In this document: piece after piece, positions 54,872 to 63,044 of the stretch
Layout of the letters: every line of letters begins with the position of its first letter
How positions within the stretch are numbered: the stretch's first letter is position 1
Assembly: GCF_014170335.1 (NCBI RefSeq)
Contig: NZ_LZZS01000006.1
Coordinates: forward strand, 124,001 to 188,000
Source: Achromobacter sp. UMC46
Lineage (GTDB): Bacteria > Pseudomonadota > Gammaproteobacteria > Burkholderiales > Burkholderiaceae_B
DNA length: 64,000 nt
Reading direction: 5' to 3'
Translations under genes and position numbers: made by a program
The notes under the pieces: generated by a model
Told to the model about the DNA's origin: nothing
Seen by the model: only the letters and a program-made list of their open reading frames with translations
The model's database searches: none

Positions 54872-57357
54872 TTGCCCAGCAATCCCTTCAAGGCCTTATC
54901 CAGCGGGGCGCCGTTCTTGCCCTTGCCCGTGACGGCTTCACGCAACTTGTTTTCCAGGCTGCGCTTGAGGATGCCGCCGATGGCGTCTTTCCACAGCACC
55001 GTGTAGGTCGGTTTGTCGAACGGGCCCTTCACGTGCACGGGGATCGTCACGTCTTTCAGATCGATCAGTTCCTTGCCTTCGGGGTCCGCCGCCGGGTTGA
55101 CCACGCGCGCCCGCGCCACCAGATCCAGCTCGCTCTTCACGAAGTCGATGCTGGCCGGATCACCCTGCGTCACGCGCAGCAGCGGCGACACGACGTTCAG
55201 GCGCTTCACGGCGGCCACGCCCTTGGTGAAGGCCAGGTCGGCGTCCATCTCGGAGAATTCCGTCTGCTTGCTGGTATCGGCCGCCACGGTCTCGTCTTGC
55301 GATTCGGGCTTGAAGGCCGCCTTCAAATCACGCAGCGTCTGCGTCAGGTTGATGCCCTTGACCGCGCCATCGCGCAGGCGCACCTGCAAGGTGCCGCCCA
55401 GGCCGCTCTTCATGGCGTAGACATTGGCGCCACCGGTCTTCAGGTCCAGCGCCAGGCTGCCCGTGCCGCTCAGCACGTTCCGGTTCGCCAGGTCCATCAG
55501 CAGCGGTTCGATGGCGATGCCCGCCAGCGACATCTTGGTCGCCAGCTGATTGCCTTGCGCGGCGTCCAGGGACAATGCGCCGGCCAGCTTGCCGCCGTAC
55601 AGGCCAGCCGTCAGGCTGGAGATATCCAGCTTGCCCTTGTCCAGCTTGACCACGGCGGCGACTTCGTCGGCCTTCAGGCCGCGCACGACCAGCTTGCCGA
55701 CCTTCAGGGTGCCGTTGACGCTGGGGCCCACCAACGCGGACAGGTCGATCGAATCGTCCACCGGAGCCACTGGCGCGGCAGGCTTGGACTCGTCTTTCTT
55801 GCCGTCGGCGGGCGGCTTGGCGGGTGCCGCTGCGACAGGCGGCACCAGCTTGTCCAGGTCCAGCGTATCCACGGCCAGGGCGAACTTCACCATCGGCGTA
55901 TCGGTCAGCTTGGTGATGTCGGCGCTCAGGTCGAACTTGCCGCCTTCCAGCACGGCGTTGATCTTGCTGCTGGCCTGGTCCTTCAGCAGGTCCACGGTCA
56001 GGCTGCCGATCACCGGGATCTGCAGGCTGCCCTTGGGCAGGCCCGGGTCGGTGATGCTCACGTCGCCGCGCAATCCCGACAGGCCGCCGCTGCGCTGCAG
56101 CAGGTTCAAGGAAAGCGGCGAGGCGAAGTTCAGCTTGACCACGCGTTCGCCGTTCTTGGACGTGCTGTCCACCTTGGCTTCCTTGATGTCCAGCTCGGCG
56201 GCGTTGCCGCTGATGCCGTTCAGGCCGAAGCTGGCGTCCAGGCCGCTGATGCGCACACGGCCCGTCAGCGCTTCGCCGGTGGCCGACGCGGGCGAGATAT
56301 TCAGCGCCGGCGCGTCAACCGCCAATTCAAACGGCCCATCGGTGGAATTGCCCTTGGCGCGCACCGCCAGCTTTTCGATCTGCAGTTGGCTCTTGTGCGG
56401 ATCGATCGCCAGCTTGGGCATGGCTACGCTGGCTTCCACGTTGGTGGCGCGCGCGGCCGGGTCGGTGATGTCGCCTTGGAAAACCACTTCCAGGCCCGCC
56501 ACGTCCAGCGCCGACTTCTGGCCATTGAAGGCCAGGTTGCCGCGCATGGCCAGGCTCTTGGCCTCGGCGCCGGGCAACTTGCCGTCCATGCGCAGATCCA
56601 GCTTCTGGGCCGCATAGCGCTTGGCCGACGGGTCAAGCGTGAGCAAGGCCTGGCCGGTCAGGTTGGCGTCGACGCGGGGGTTGCCGCCTTCGACGCGCGC
56701 CGTCAGGCGCACATCGAACGGCTGGTTGAAGGTGACGCGTCCGGTGTTGGCGTTGATCTTCGTCACGGCCACGGCCATGCCCGAGATCTCATCCTGCAAC
56801 TGCACTTCGCCATCCTTCAGGTCCAGCCCGGCGATGTCGATCTGCATGTTATTGCGGTTCGGCGGCAGCGTGCCGCTGGTGATGGCCTGGGCCGCGGTCT
56901 GGGCCGCCCCCACCAGCGCTTCTGCCGGATTGGCCGGCGCGGTCGCGATGGAGGGCGTGCCGCCCACAAGGTTGCTGAAGTTGAACTGGCCGTCCTTGCC
57001 CCGCACCACGCGCGCCTTGAAGCCACTGATGGCGACGTGGTCCACCACGAAGCTATTGGACAGCAACGGCCACACGGCGACCGCCAGGCGGGTGCTTTCG
57101 ATGGAGGCGAAGGTGTCGGGGCTATTGGGCTCGGACAGCGACACGCCCTGCACCGACAGGCCGATGCGCGGGAACAGCGACAGCTCGATTTCGCCGTCGA
57201 TCGTGAGGGTGCGGTGATAGCGTTCCTGCACAAGCTCTTCCAGCTTGTACTTGTACGCGTTGGGATCGAATGTCAGCAAGAAGATGGCCAGGCCAACGAC
57301 GGCCACGACAACCAACACCACCAGGCCTATCAAAATGCGCTTGAACCACGTTTTCAT
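54868..57357 (-). CDS. AsmA-family envelope protein
   Basis: 829 residues, long AsmA-type protein. An N-terminal membrane anchor (RILIGLVVLVVVAVVGLAIFLLTF, about 7-30) is followed by the AsmA domain start DPNAYKYKLEELVQERYHRTLTIDGEIELSLFPRIGLSVQGVSLS. A middle Lys/Pro/Ala linker lies near 535-560 (APAKPPADGKKDESKPAAP), then the conserved C-terminal part ALDLKTGGANVYAMKSGLGGTLQVRLRDGAVKGINLTQTLRDLKAAF near 635-680. Family members are thought to be bridge-like proteins in phospholipid transport to the outer membrane. The ATG at 57357 gives a normal start; upstream sequence lacks coding character. Confidence 0.9.
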   Translation of the reverse strand: MKTWFKRILIGLVVLVVVAVVGLAIFLLTFDPNAYKYKLEELVQERYHRTLTIDGEIELSLFPRIGLSVQGVSLSEPNSPDTFASIESTRLAVAVWPLLSNSFVVDHVAISGFKARVVRGKDGQFNFSNLVGGTPSIATAPANPAEALVGAAQTAAQAITSGTLPPNRNNMQIDIAGLDLKDGEVQLQDEISGMAVAVTKINANTGRVTFNQPFDVRLTARVEGGNPRVDANLTGQALLTLDPSAKRYAAQKLDLRMDGKLPGAEAKSLAMRGNLAFNGQKSALDVAGLEVVFQGDITDPAARATNVEASVAMPKLAIDPHKSQLQIEKLAVRAKGNSTDGPFELAVDAPALNISPASATGEALTGRVRISGLDASFGLNGISGNAAELDIKEAKVDSTSKNGERVVKLNFASPLSLNLLQRSGGLSGLRGDVSITDPGLPKGSLQIPVIGSLTVDLLKDQASSKINAVLEGGKFDLSADITKLTDTPMVKFALAVDTLDLDKLVPPVAAAPAKPPADGKKDESKPAAPVAPVDDSIDLSALVGPSVNGTLKVGKLVVRGLKADEVAAVVKLDKGKLDISSLTAGLYGGKLAGALSLDAAQGNQLATKMSLAGIAIEPLLMDLANRNVLSGTGSLALDLKTGGANVYAMKSGLGGTLQVRLRDGAVKGINLTQTLRDLKAAFKPESQDETVAADTSKQTEFSEMDADLAFTKGVAAVKRLNVVSPLLRVTQGDPASIDFVKSELDLVARARVVNPAADPEGKELIDLKDVTIPVHVKGPFDKPTYTVLWKDAIGGILKRSLENKLREAVTGKGKNGAPLDKALKGLLGK

Positions 57358-57718
57358 TGCCGCCCCGTCGGTACCTCGACTGGAAATCCTTGAATGCCGC
57401 CCACCGCGCCATGGCGCGGGGAGGGTGCTATAGCGGTGGAAAACCACACGCCAATTGGAGCTTTTTGCCTTTTTGGACGAGTCCTCGCTCCTGCCGGAAG
57501 CCTGTGGCTGCGGCGCCAAAAGAGAGGGTCTACCAAGGAAGGCCTGCTGAAGACGCCGGCATGACCAGCGTGCAGATTCCGCTATCGTAACAAATCGGAC
57601 CGGCTTCGCGATGCCATAACGGTCGCCTTGCCAAAAACCCGGCCGATTCGCCTGCGCCGCACACCCTTTTCAGGGCCATGAAGCTGACGGCTTTCTGTCT
57701 GGCGGATTGTAGGACTAG
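57358..57718. other. Divergent promoter region between the AsmA and MFS genes
   Basis: 361 bp without a gene. On the minus strand TTGGCG-N16-TATAGC (near 57432-57459) could serve AsmA and overlaps a small GTGG-TTTT-CCAC hairpin. On the plus strand TTTCTG (57692-57697) and TAGAAT (57716-57721), 18 bp apart, could serve the MFS gene. Nothing else recognisable. Confidence 0.4.
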
Positions 57719-57740
57719 AATGATTGATCTATCAATCATT
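57719..57740. promoter_or_regulatory. 22-bp palindromic operator of the MFS-MarR operon
   Basis: AATGATTGAT-CT-ATCAATCATT has perfect 10-bp arms. It overlaps the predicted -10 box (57716-57721) and ends one base before the chosen ATG. The MarR gene at the end of the operon is the likely binder, giving drug- or substrate-inducible autorepression. Confidence 0.7.
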
Positions 57741-57741
57741 G

Positions 57742-59352
57742 ATGCATCCAATAATGCCCGCCCCCACCCCCAGCACCCCGCATTCGCCCGGCCAGGTGCT
57801 TCCTTTCCGCCAGACCTTGATGGCCATGCTGGGCATGTGCTTCGTCATGATGATGGTCGCCATCGACCAGACGGTGGTGGGCACAGCGCTGCCGACCATT
57901 GTGGCCGAACTCAAGGGCTTCGAACTGTATGCATGGGTTGCGACGTCTTACCTGCTGACCTCCGTCATCACGGTGCCGATCTTCGGGCGCCTGGGCGACT
58001 ACTACGGCCGCAAGCCCTTCGTGGTGGCGGCGATCATCCTGTTCACGGCGGCCTCGGTGCTTTGCGGCGCGGCCGACAGCATGTTCACGCTGGTGCTGGC
58101 GCGCGCCCTGCAAGGCATCGGCGGCGGCATGCTCGTGGGCACGGCCTTCGCGTCGATCCCCGACCTGTTCCCCGACCCGCACGTACGGCTGCGCTGGCAG
58201 GTCATGCTCAGCTCCGCCTTCGGCATCGCCAACGCCGTCGGCCCGACGCTCGGCGGCGCGCTGACCGAGCATTACGGCTGGCGCTCGGTGTTCTACGTGA
58301 ACCTGCCGATCGGCATCCTGGGCCTGTGGTTCGTGGCGCGCTACCTGCCGCACCTGCGCAACCACACGTCGGGCAAAGTGCGGCTGGACTGGCAAGGCGC
58401 TGTCCTCGTCGCGCTGGCGCTGGGCAGCCTGCAATTGCTGGTCGAACTGCTGCCCAAGGAAGGCGTCAGCCTCTCGATCGTGCTGCTGGGCGTGGGCAGC
58501 GTCGCGGCCTTCGCGCTGCTGTACTGGTGGGAAAAGCGCTGCCCGCACCCGCTCTTGCCGCTGGACATGTTCCGCAACCGCGGCCTGGCCACGCTCTTCA
58601 CGCTGGCCCTGCTGGTGGGCGTGACGATGTATTCGCTGCTGTTCTACGCGCCCCTGCTGCTGCAGGGCGGCTTCGGCCTGTCGCCGCAGGACGCCGGCCT
58701 GCTGATCACGCCCATGGTGGTCTTCATCACGGTAGGCAGCATCATCAACGGGCGCGTCATCACGCGCATCCGCAACCCCAACCGGATGCTCTACGCCGGC
58801 TTCCTGCTGATGGCCTTGTCCTGTTTGGGGATTGTTACCACCCATAGCTATACGTCACACGGGCTGATCGCCGCCTACATGCTGATGGCCGGCCTGGGCA
58901 TGGGCTTCATCATGCCCAACCTGACCGTCTTCGCGCAGCAGACCGCCGGGCGCACCCATCTGGGCATCGCCACGGCGCTGCTGCAGTCTTTGCGCATGAT
59001 CGGCGGCATGCTGGGCACGGCGGTGGTCGGCACGATGGTGAGCCACAGCTATTTCAGCGGCGTCGAATCCACGCTGCGCGGCGCCTCGGCGCAATGGCTG
59101 CCCGAACTGAACGACCCGCAGATGCTGGTCAATCCCGCGGCGCAGACGCAGTTCCTGGCACAATTGGCCCATCAAGGCCAGGACGGGACGTCGTTGATCG
59201 AGATCGCGCGCGTTGCGCTGGTGGGCGCCATCCACGAAGGGCAGCTCATCGCGCTGGCCGTCGCCATCTTCGCGCTGTGGTGCGTGCGGCGCGTGCCCCT
59301 GGTGCAATTGGCCCGGCCTCCGAAAGCGGAGTCCGCGAGCGTCGGAGAGTAG
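57742..59352 (+). CDS. MFS transporter, DHA2 (EmrB/QacA) family
   Basis: 536 residues with about 14 spans. Motifs: MVAIDQTVVGTALPTIVAEL near 32-51 (DHA2 motif D1), GRLGDYYGRKPFVVAAIILFTAASVLCG near 80-107 (motif A), and RALQGIGGGMLVGTAFASIPDLF near 116-138. These proteins export drugs or other amphipathic compounds by proton antiport. The ATG at 57742 follows the palindrome directly; ATG 57754 is an alternative. There is no good ribosome binding site, suggesting a short leader or weak initiation. The marR gene follows 3 bp after the stop. Confidence 0.9.
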   Translation: MHPIMPAPTPSTPHSPGQVLPFRQTLMAMLGMCFVMMMVAIDQTVVGTALPTIVAELKGFELYAWVATSYLLTSVITVPIFGRLGDYYGRKPFVVAAIILFTAASVLCGAADSMFTLVLARALQGIGGGMLVGTAFASIPDLFPDPHVRLRWQVMLSSAFGIANAVGPTLGGALTEHYGWRSVFYVNLPIGILGLWFVARYLPHLRNHTSGKVRLDWQGAVLVALALGSLQLLVELLPKEGVSLSIVLLGVGSVAAFALLYWWEKRCPHPLLPLDMFRNRGLATLFTLALLVGVTMYSLLFYAPLLLQGGFGLSPQDAGLLITPMVVFITVGSIINGRVITRIRNPNRMLYAGFLLMALSCLGIVTTHSYTSHGLIAAYMLMAGLGMGFIMPNLTVFAQQTAGRTHLGIATALLQSLRMIGGMLGTAVVGTMVSHSYFSGVESTLRGASAQWLPELNDPQMLVNPAAQTQFLAQLAHQGQDGTSLIEIARVALVGAIHEGQLIALAVAIFALWCVRRVPLVQLARPPKAESASVGE

Positions 59353-59355
59353 CTT

Positions 59356-59808
59356 TTGCCCAAACAACAACAAGGCCTGCAAGTCGTCCAGCACATGGGG
59401 CAGACGTACCGCGTGATGCAAAGCGCGTTCAGCAGCAAGGTGGGCCATGCCCTGCCCCGCTGGCGCATTCTGCTGGCGCTGCACGAATGCGGGCAGTGTT
59501 CGCAAAAGCACCTGGCCGAACGCTGCCGTCTGGACCCCGCGTCATTGACGCGGCAATTGCAGGCCATGCAGAAACTGGGATGGATCTCGCGCGCGGTCGA
59601 CGCGCAAGACAACCGGCTGACCAACGCCACACTGACGCTGGCCGGGCAGGCAGTGGTCAACGACGCCCTGCCCAAGCGCGCGGCCTTCTTCGATGAATCG
59701 CTCAAGGGCCTGTCGGCCGCCGACGTCGATACGCTGAACCGCGTGCTGAGCGTGCTGGAAGAGAATTTCCTGCGCGCGGCGGGCGGCAAGCCCGCTACCG
59801 CACCATAA
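59356..59808 (+). CDS. MarR-family regulator of the adjacent MFS exporter
   Basis: 150 residues from a TTG start with GGAGAG 7 bp upstream; no ATG gives the full domain. The winged HTH is at about 32-100 (ALPRWRILLALHECGQCSQKHLAERCRLDPASLTRQLQAMQKLGWISRAVDAQDNRLTNATLTLAG). Being the second gene of the MFS operon and downstream of a 22-bp palindrome, it is most simply an autorepressor relieved by an exported compound. Confidence 0.88.
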   Translation: MPKQQQGLQVVQHMGQTYRVMQSAFSSKVGHALPRWRILLALHECGQCSQKHLAERCRLDPASLTRQLQAMQKLGWISRAVDAQDNRLTNATLTLAGQAVVNDALPKRAAFFDESLKGLSAADVDTLNRVLSVLEENFLRAAGGKPATAP

Positions 59809-59825
59809 CGGCCGGCGCCGCTTCG

Positions 59826-60596
59826 CTAGTCCTGCGCGTTGCGGCCCTGGAACTGCGCGATGGCGGCCAGCAGGAACGGCGCGAACTTCTCGGCGTAGGC
59901 CTCGCCGCTCCACGCGGTGGACGACCCGGACACATGCAACGCGCCGTAGGCCTCCCCTTGCGCATTGGTCACCGCCGCCCCCAGGCTGACCTCCCCCACG
60001 ATGAATTCGTCGACCAGCAGGGCATAGCCCTGCTCGCGCGCCTTCTTGACCTCGGCTTTCACGGCGCGGACGGTCGTCAGCGTTTTCGGCGTATGGGCCG
60101 TCATCGCCATGCCGTCCAGCTGCGCCGACAGCTCGGCCTCGCTTAGCCGGGACAGCACCGCGCGCCCGCCAGCCGTGCAATACAGCGGCACCCGCCGTCC
60201 GACCAGCGACGCGTGGTAGTGCTCCGTGTGGGTCTGGTGGCGCATCACGTGCACCAGCTCATTGCCGTCCCGCAGCGACAGGCTGATCTTCTCGCCGGTC
60301 GCTTTCGACAGGTCCAGCATGATCGGATTCAACGCTTCCACCAGCGCATGCGTGCGCAGGAAATGGAAGGTCAGGTTGAGCATGCCCTTGCCCAGCCGGT
60401 AGCGGCGCGTCTGCGGGTTCTGCTCCAGGTAGCCCTCGGCACACAAGGTGTAGGCGTAGCGCTGCGCGGCGCTCTTGTCCAGGCCGCTGCGCGCCATGAT
60501 CTCCATCAGGCTCAGGTCGCCCGCGGCGCTCTTGAAGCAGTCCAGCACCTGGAACGCCTTGCCCACCGAGCCCACGTACAGCGCATTTGTCGTCAT
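59826..60596 (-). CDS. IclR-family regulator of the M20 peptidase/Bug genes
   Basis: 256 residues. The HTH covers about 8-70 (VGSVGKAFQVLDCFKSAAGDLSLMEIMARSGLDKSAAQRYAYTLCAEGYLEQ). The effector domain has ATGEKISLSLRDGNELVHVMRHQT, VPLYCTAGGRAVLSRL near 138-153 and ALLVDEFIVGEVSLGAAVTNAQG near 195-217, a complete IclR pattern. It is divergent from the M20 gene across an 81-bp AT-rich gap containing a palindrome. Confidence 0.9.
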   Translation of the reverse strand: MTTNALYVGSVGKAFQVLDCFKSAAGDLSLMEIMARSGLDKSAAQRYAYTLCAEGYLEQNPQTRRYRLGKGMLNLTFHFLRTHALVEALNPIMLDLSKATGEKISLSLRDGNELVHVMRHQTHTEHYHASLVGRRVPLYCTAGGRAVLSRLSEAELSAQLDGMAMTAHTPKTLTTVRAVKAEVKKAREQGYALLVDEFIVGEVSLGAAVTNAQGEAYGALHVSGSSTAWSGEAYAEKFAPFLLAAIAQFQGRNAQD

Positions 60597-60637
60597 CGTT
60601 TTACCTAATAGTCGGGCCGCGCCCTAGTAGCACATAA

Positions 60638-60652
60638 TAATACTAAGTATTA
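60638..60652. promoter_or_regulatory. Palindrome between the IclR and M20 genes
   Basis: TAATACT-A-AGTATTA, 7-bp arms around a single base, in the AT-rich 81-bp divergent gap. It lies 26 bp before the M20 start and is the expected IclR operator. Confidence 0.5.
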
Positions 60653-60677
60653 AATAACAATACCTGAGGAGTAAAGC

Positions 60678-61847
60678 ATGCATCTTGCCGTTGAACCCAC
60701 CGCCACGCAATGGCTTGAAAGCCAGCAGCCGGCCATGCTTGCGCTGCTGGCAGACATCGTCAACATCGACTCCAGCAGCTACGACAAACCCGGCGTGGCG
60801 CGCGTGTTCCGCCGCCTGGAATCGTTCTTCGCATCGCACGGCCTGACCGTGGCGTCGCACTACGCGGGCGACGTCGAAGCCGCGATCTCGGTCACCGTGA
60901 ACCGCGGCAGCGCCGTCGGCAAGCCGGTCTTGCTGATGGGGCATTGTGACACCGTCTTCCCGGCCGGCGAAGCCGCCCGGCGGCCCTTCCGCATCGACGC
61001 CGGCCGCGCCTACGGGCCCGGCGTGGCCGACATGAAATCCGGCATCGTCATGAACGCCTTCCTGCTGGCCGCCCTGGCCCGCGCGGGCGACGCCGCCCCC
61101 GAAGTCACCGGGCTGTTCACCTGTGACGAAGAAATCGGCTCGCCGCTCAGCAAGGACACGATCACGGCATTCGGCAAGCAGGCCGGCTTCGTGTTCAACG
61201 CCGAGCCCGGCCGGCCGTCGGGCAATGTCGTGACCGGCCGCAAAGGCGGCGTGTTCTTCAACATGGAAATCGAGGGCCGCGCGGCGCACTCCGGCGCGAA
61301 CTTCGCCGAAGGCATCAGCGCCATTTCGGAACTGGCGCACAAAGTCGTCGCGCTGGATGCGCTGACCGACATCGACGCAGGCGTCACCGTCAACGTCGGC
61401 CTGGTCAATGGCGGCCTGTCAGTCAACACCTCCGCGCCGTCCGCCACCGCCGCCATCGACCTGCGCATCTTCAATCTTCAACAACGCGAATCGCTGGTCA
61501 GCAGCATCCGCTGCATCTGCAACAAGTCCTTCATCACCGGCACCTTGTCCAAACTGGACATCACCGGTGAATTCAAACCCTTCGTGCCCACCGCGCATTC
61601 GCGCCGCCTGTTCGAGCTCTACCAGGCCGAGCTGGGCGCGATCGGCCACAAGGCGGAAGCGGAATTCAGCGGCGGCTGCGCCGATTCAGGCGTGACCTCC
61701 AGCCTGGGCGCCATCACGCTGTGCGGCACCGGCCCCGTCGGCGGCAAGTTCCACACGCTGGACGAGTATTGCGAAGTGGACACCATCGTCCCCCGCGGAC
61801 TGGCGGTCCTGAACACGATATCGCGGCTTTCCCACACCGAGTGGTAG
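60678..61847 (+). CDS. M20-family metallopeptidase (glutamate carboxypeptidase/ArgE-like)
   Basis: 389 residues. Metal-site motifs: LLMGHCDTVFP near 85-95 (His, Asp), GPGVADMKSGIV near 113-124 (bridging Asp), TCDEEIGSP near 148-156 (Glu-Glu), FNAEPGRPSG near 172-181 and a C-terminal His in FHTLDEYCEVD near 362. A dimerisation lid domain lies at about 185-300. GAGGAG lies 7 bp before the ATG. Carboxypeptidase G2 and related amidohydrolases have this pattern; the substrate is an N-acyl amino acid or small peptide. A Bug-type binding protein gene follows 50 bp downstream. Confidence 0.9.
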   Translation: MHLAVEPTATQWLESQQPAMLALLADIVNIDSSSYDKPGVARVFRRLESFFASHGLTVASHYAGDVEAAISVTVNRGSAVGKPVLLMGHCDTVFPAGEAARRPFRIDAGRAYGPGVADMKSGIVMNAFLLAALARAGDAAPEVTGLFTCDEEIGSPLSKDTITAFGKQAGFVFNAEPGRPSGNVVTGRKGGVFFNMEIEGRAAHSGANFAEGISAISELAHKVVALDALTDIDAGVTVNVGLVNGGLSVNTSAPSATAAIDLRIFNLQQRESLVSSIRCICNKSFITGTLSKLDITGEFKPFVPTAHSRRLFELYQAELGAIGHKAEAEFSGGCADSGVTSSLGAITLCGTGPVGGKFHTLDEYCEVDTIVPRGLAVLNTISRLSHTEW

Positions 61848-61897
61848 GCGGCACCCGCGCCGCCTGACCCTCCCGGCTTTCTCACCTGGTGATCCTC

Positions 61898-62914
61898 ATG
61901 ACATCCCACGCATTGCAGACACGCCGTTCGATCCTCAAAGCCAGTGTGGCGCTGACATTCGCGCCCGCCACCGCCTGGATGACAGCCGCCCACGCCCAGG
62001 CCTACCCGAGCGGGCCGGTCAGCATGATGGTGCCATACCCGGCGGGCGGACCCAGCGACCTCAGCGCGCGCATCCTGAGCGGCCCCATCGGCGACAGCCT
62101 GGGCGCGCGCGTCGTGGTGGAGAACCTGGGTGGCGCCACGGGGACGATCGCGGCCTCGAAAGTGCTCAATGCCAAAGCCGACGGGGGCATCTTCTTCCAG
62201 GGCTCGCAGAACGAATTGATCCTGCCGCCGCTGACCAACCGGGCCGTGCGCTATCAGCCCGACGCGTTCGAGAGCCTGCAACCGATCACCGTCACCCACC
62301 TGGTGCTGCTGGTGCGCACCGGCCTGCCCGTGGACTCGATGGACGCGTTCCTGAAGCTGGCCGCGCAACGCGATGCGTCCACGTCGCTGACCTACGGCAC
62401 GGTGGGCGTGGGATCGCTCTACCACCTGATCACGGAATACCTGGGCAAGACCGTCAAGGTGCCGTTCACGCACGTGCCCTACACCGGCACCGCGCCGGTC
62501 ATCCAGGACCTGTCCGGCGGACAGATCGACTTCAGCATCATGCCGTTCCAGGCATCCATGCTGGAAATGATCAAGGGCGGCCGCTTCAAGGCGATCGCCG
62601 TGCTGTCCCGGAACAAGCCGGCCGTGCTGGCGCAAGTGCCCAGCATCACGGAAACGCCCGCGCTGGCCAATTTCGAATACGCCAGCTACGCCGGCTACTA
62701 CGTGAAGAAAGGCACGCCAGACACGGTCAAGCAAGCGCTGAACAAGGCCATCGGCCACGCGCTGGAAGACAAGACGGTGATCGCCAAGCTGGAAGCCGAC
62801 GGGCGCAATGTCTCGCCCCGGATGAGTTTGGAAGAAGCGGCGGCGGCCTATGCGACCCAGATCGCGAAGTACAAGGAGATGATCCGCGTGACGGGGTATT
62901 CGCAGGCGGGTTGA
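61898..62914 (+). CDS. Bug-family tripartite tricarboxylate transporter binding protein
   Basis: 338 residues. The N-terminus TRRSILKASVALTFAPATAWMTAAHAQA has twin arginines and cleaves near residue 35. The mature part starts YPSGPVSMMVPYPAGGPSDLSARILSGPIGDSLGARVVVENLGGATGTIAA, the Bug signature with the PAGG-x-D loop. No TctA/TctB membrane genes are near, the usual orphan situation in Bordetella and relatives. The ATG at 61898 was taken over a GTG at 61889. With the divergent IclR and the M20 enzyme it probably captures the substrate or product of that hydrolase. Confidence 0.92.
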   Translation: MTSHALQTRRSILKASVALTFAPATAWMTAAHAQAYPSGPVSMMVPYPAGGPSDLSARILSGPIGDSLGARVVVENLGGATGTIAASKVLNAKADGGIFFQGSQNELILPPLTNRAVRYQPDAFESLQPITVTHLVLLVRTGLPVDSMDAFLKLAAQRDASTSLTYGTVGVGSLYHLITEYLGKTVKVPFTHVPYTGTAPVIQDLSGGQIDFSIMPFQASMLEMIKGGRFKAIAVLSRNKPAVLAQVPSITETPALANFEYASYAGYYVKKGTPDTVKQALNKAIGHALEDKTVIAKLEADGRNVSPRMSLEEAAAAYATQIAKYKEMIRVTGYSQAG

Positions 62915-62922
62915 TCCCAAGA

Positions 62923-62950
62923 AAAGAGGCCGCCCATGGGCGGCCTCTTT
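62923..62950. terminator. Bidirectional terminator after the Bug gene
   Basis: AAAGAGGCCGCCC (62923-62935) and its exact complement (62938-62950) form a tight stem with AAA on one side and TTT on the other. It can serve the Bug gene and the convergent ychF transcript. Confidence 0.8.
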
Positions 62951-63044
62951 GCGTCACTGCCGGCGCTGAAGAACAATCGCTTAATGGCGCCTGTTCGTCT
63001 CGTGGCGCCGGAGTGTCGAGAGTGCGTCGATTAAGAGACGTGGA

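Noticed and set aside
55033..57393. 786-codon plus-strand frame
   Set aside because: Antisense of the AsmA-family gene with no recognisable domain.
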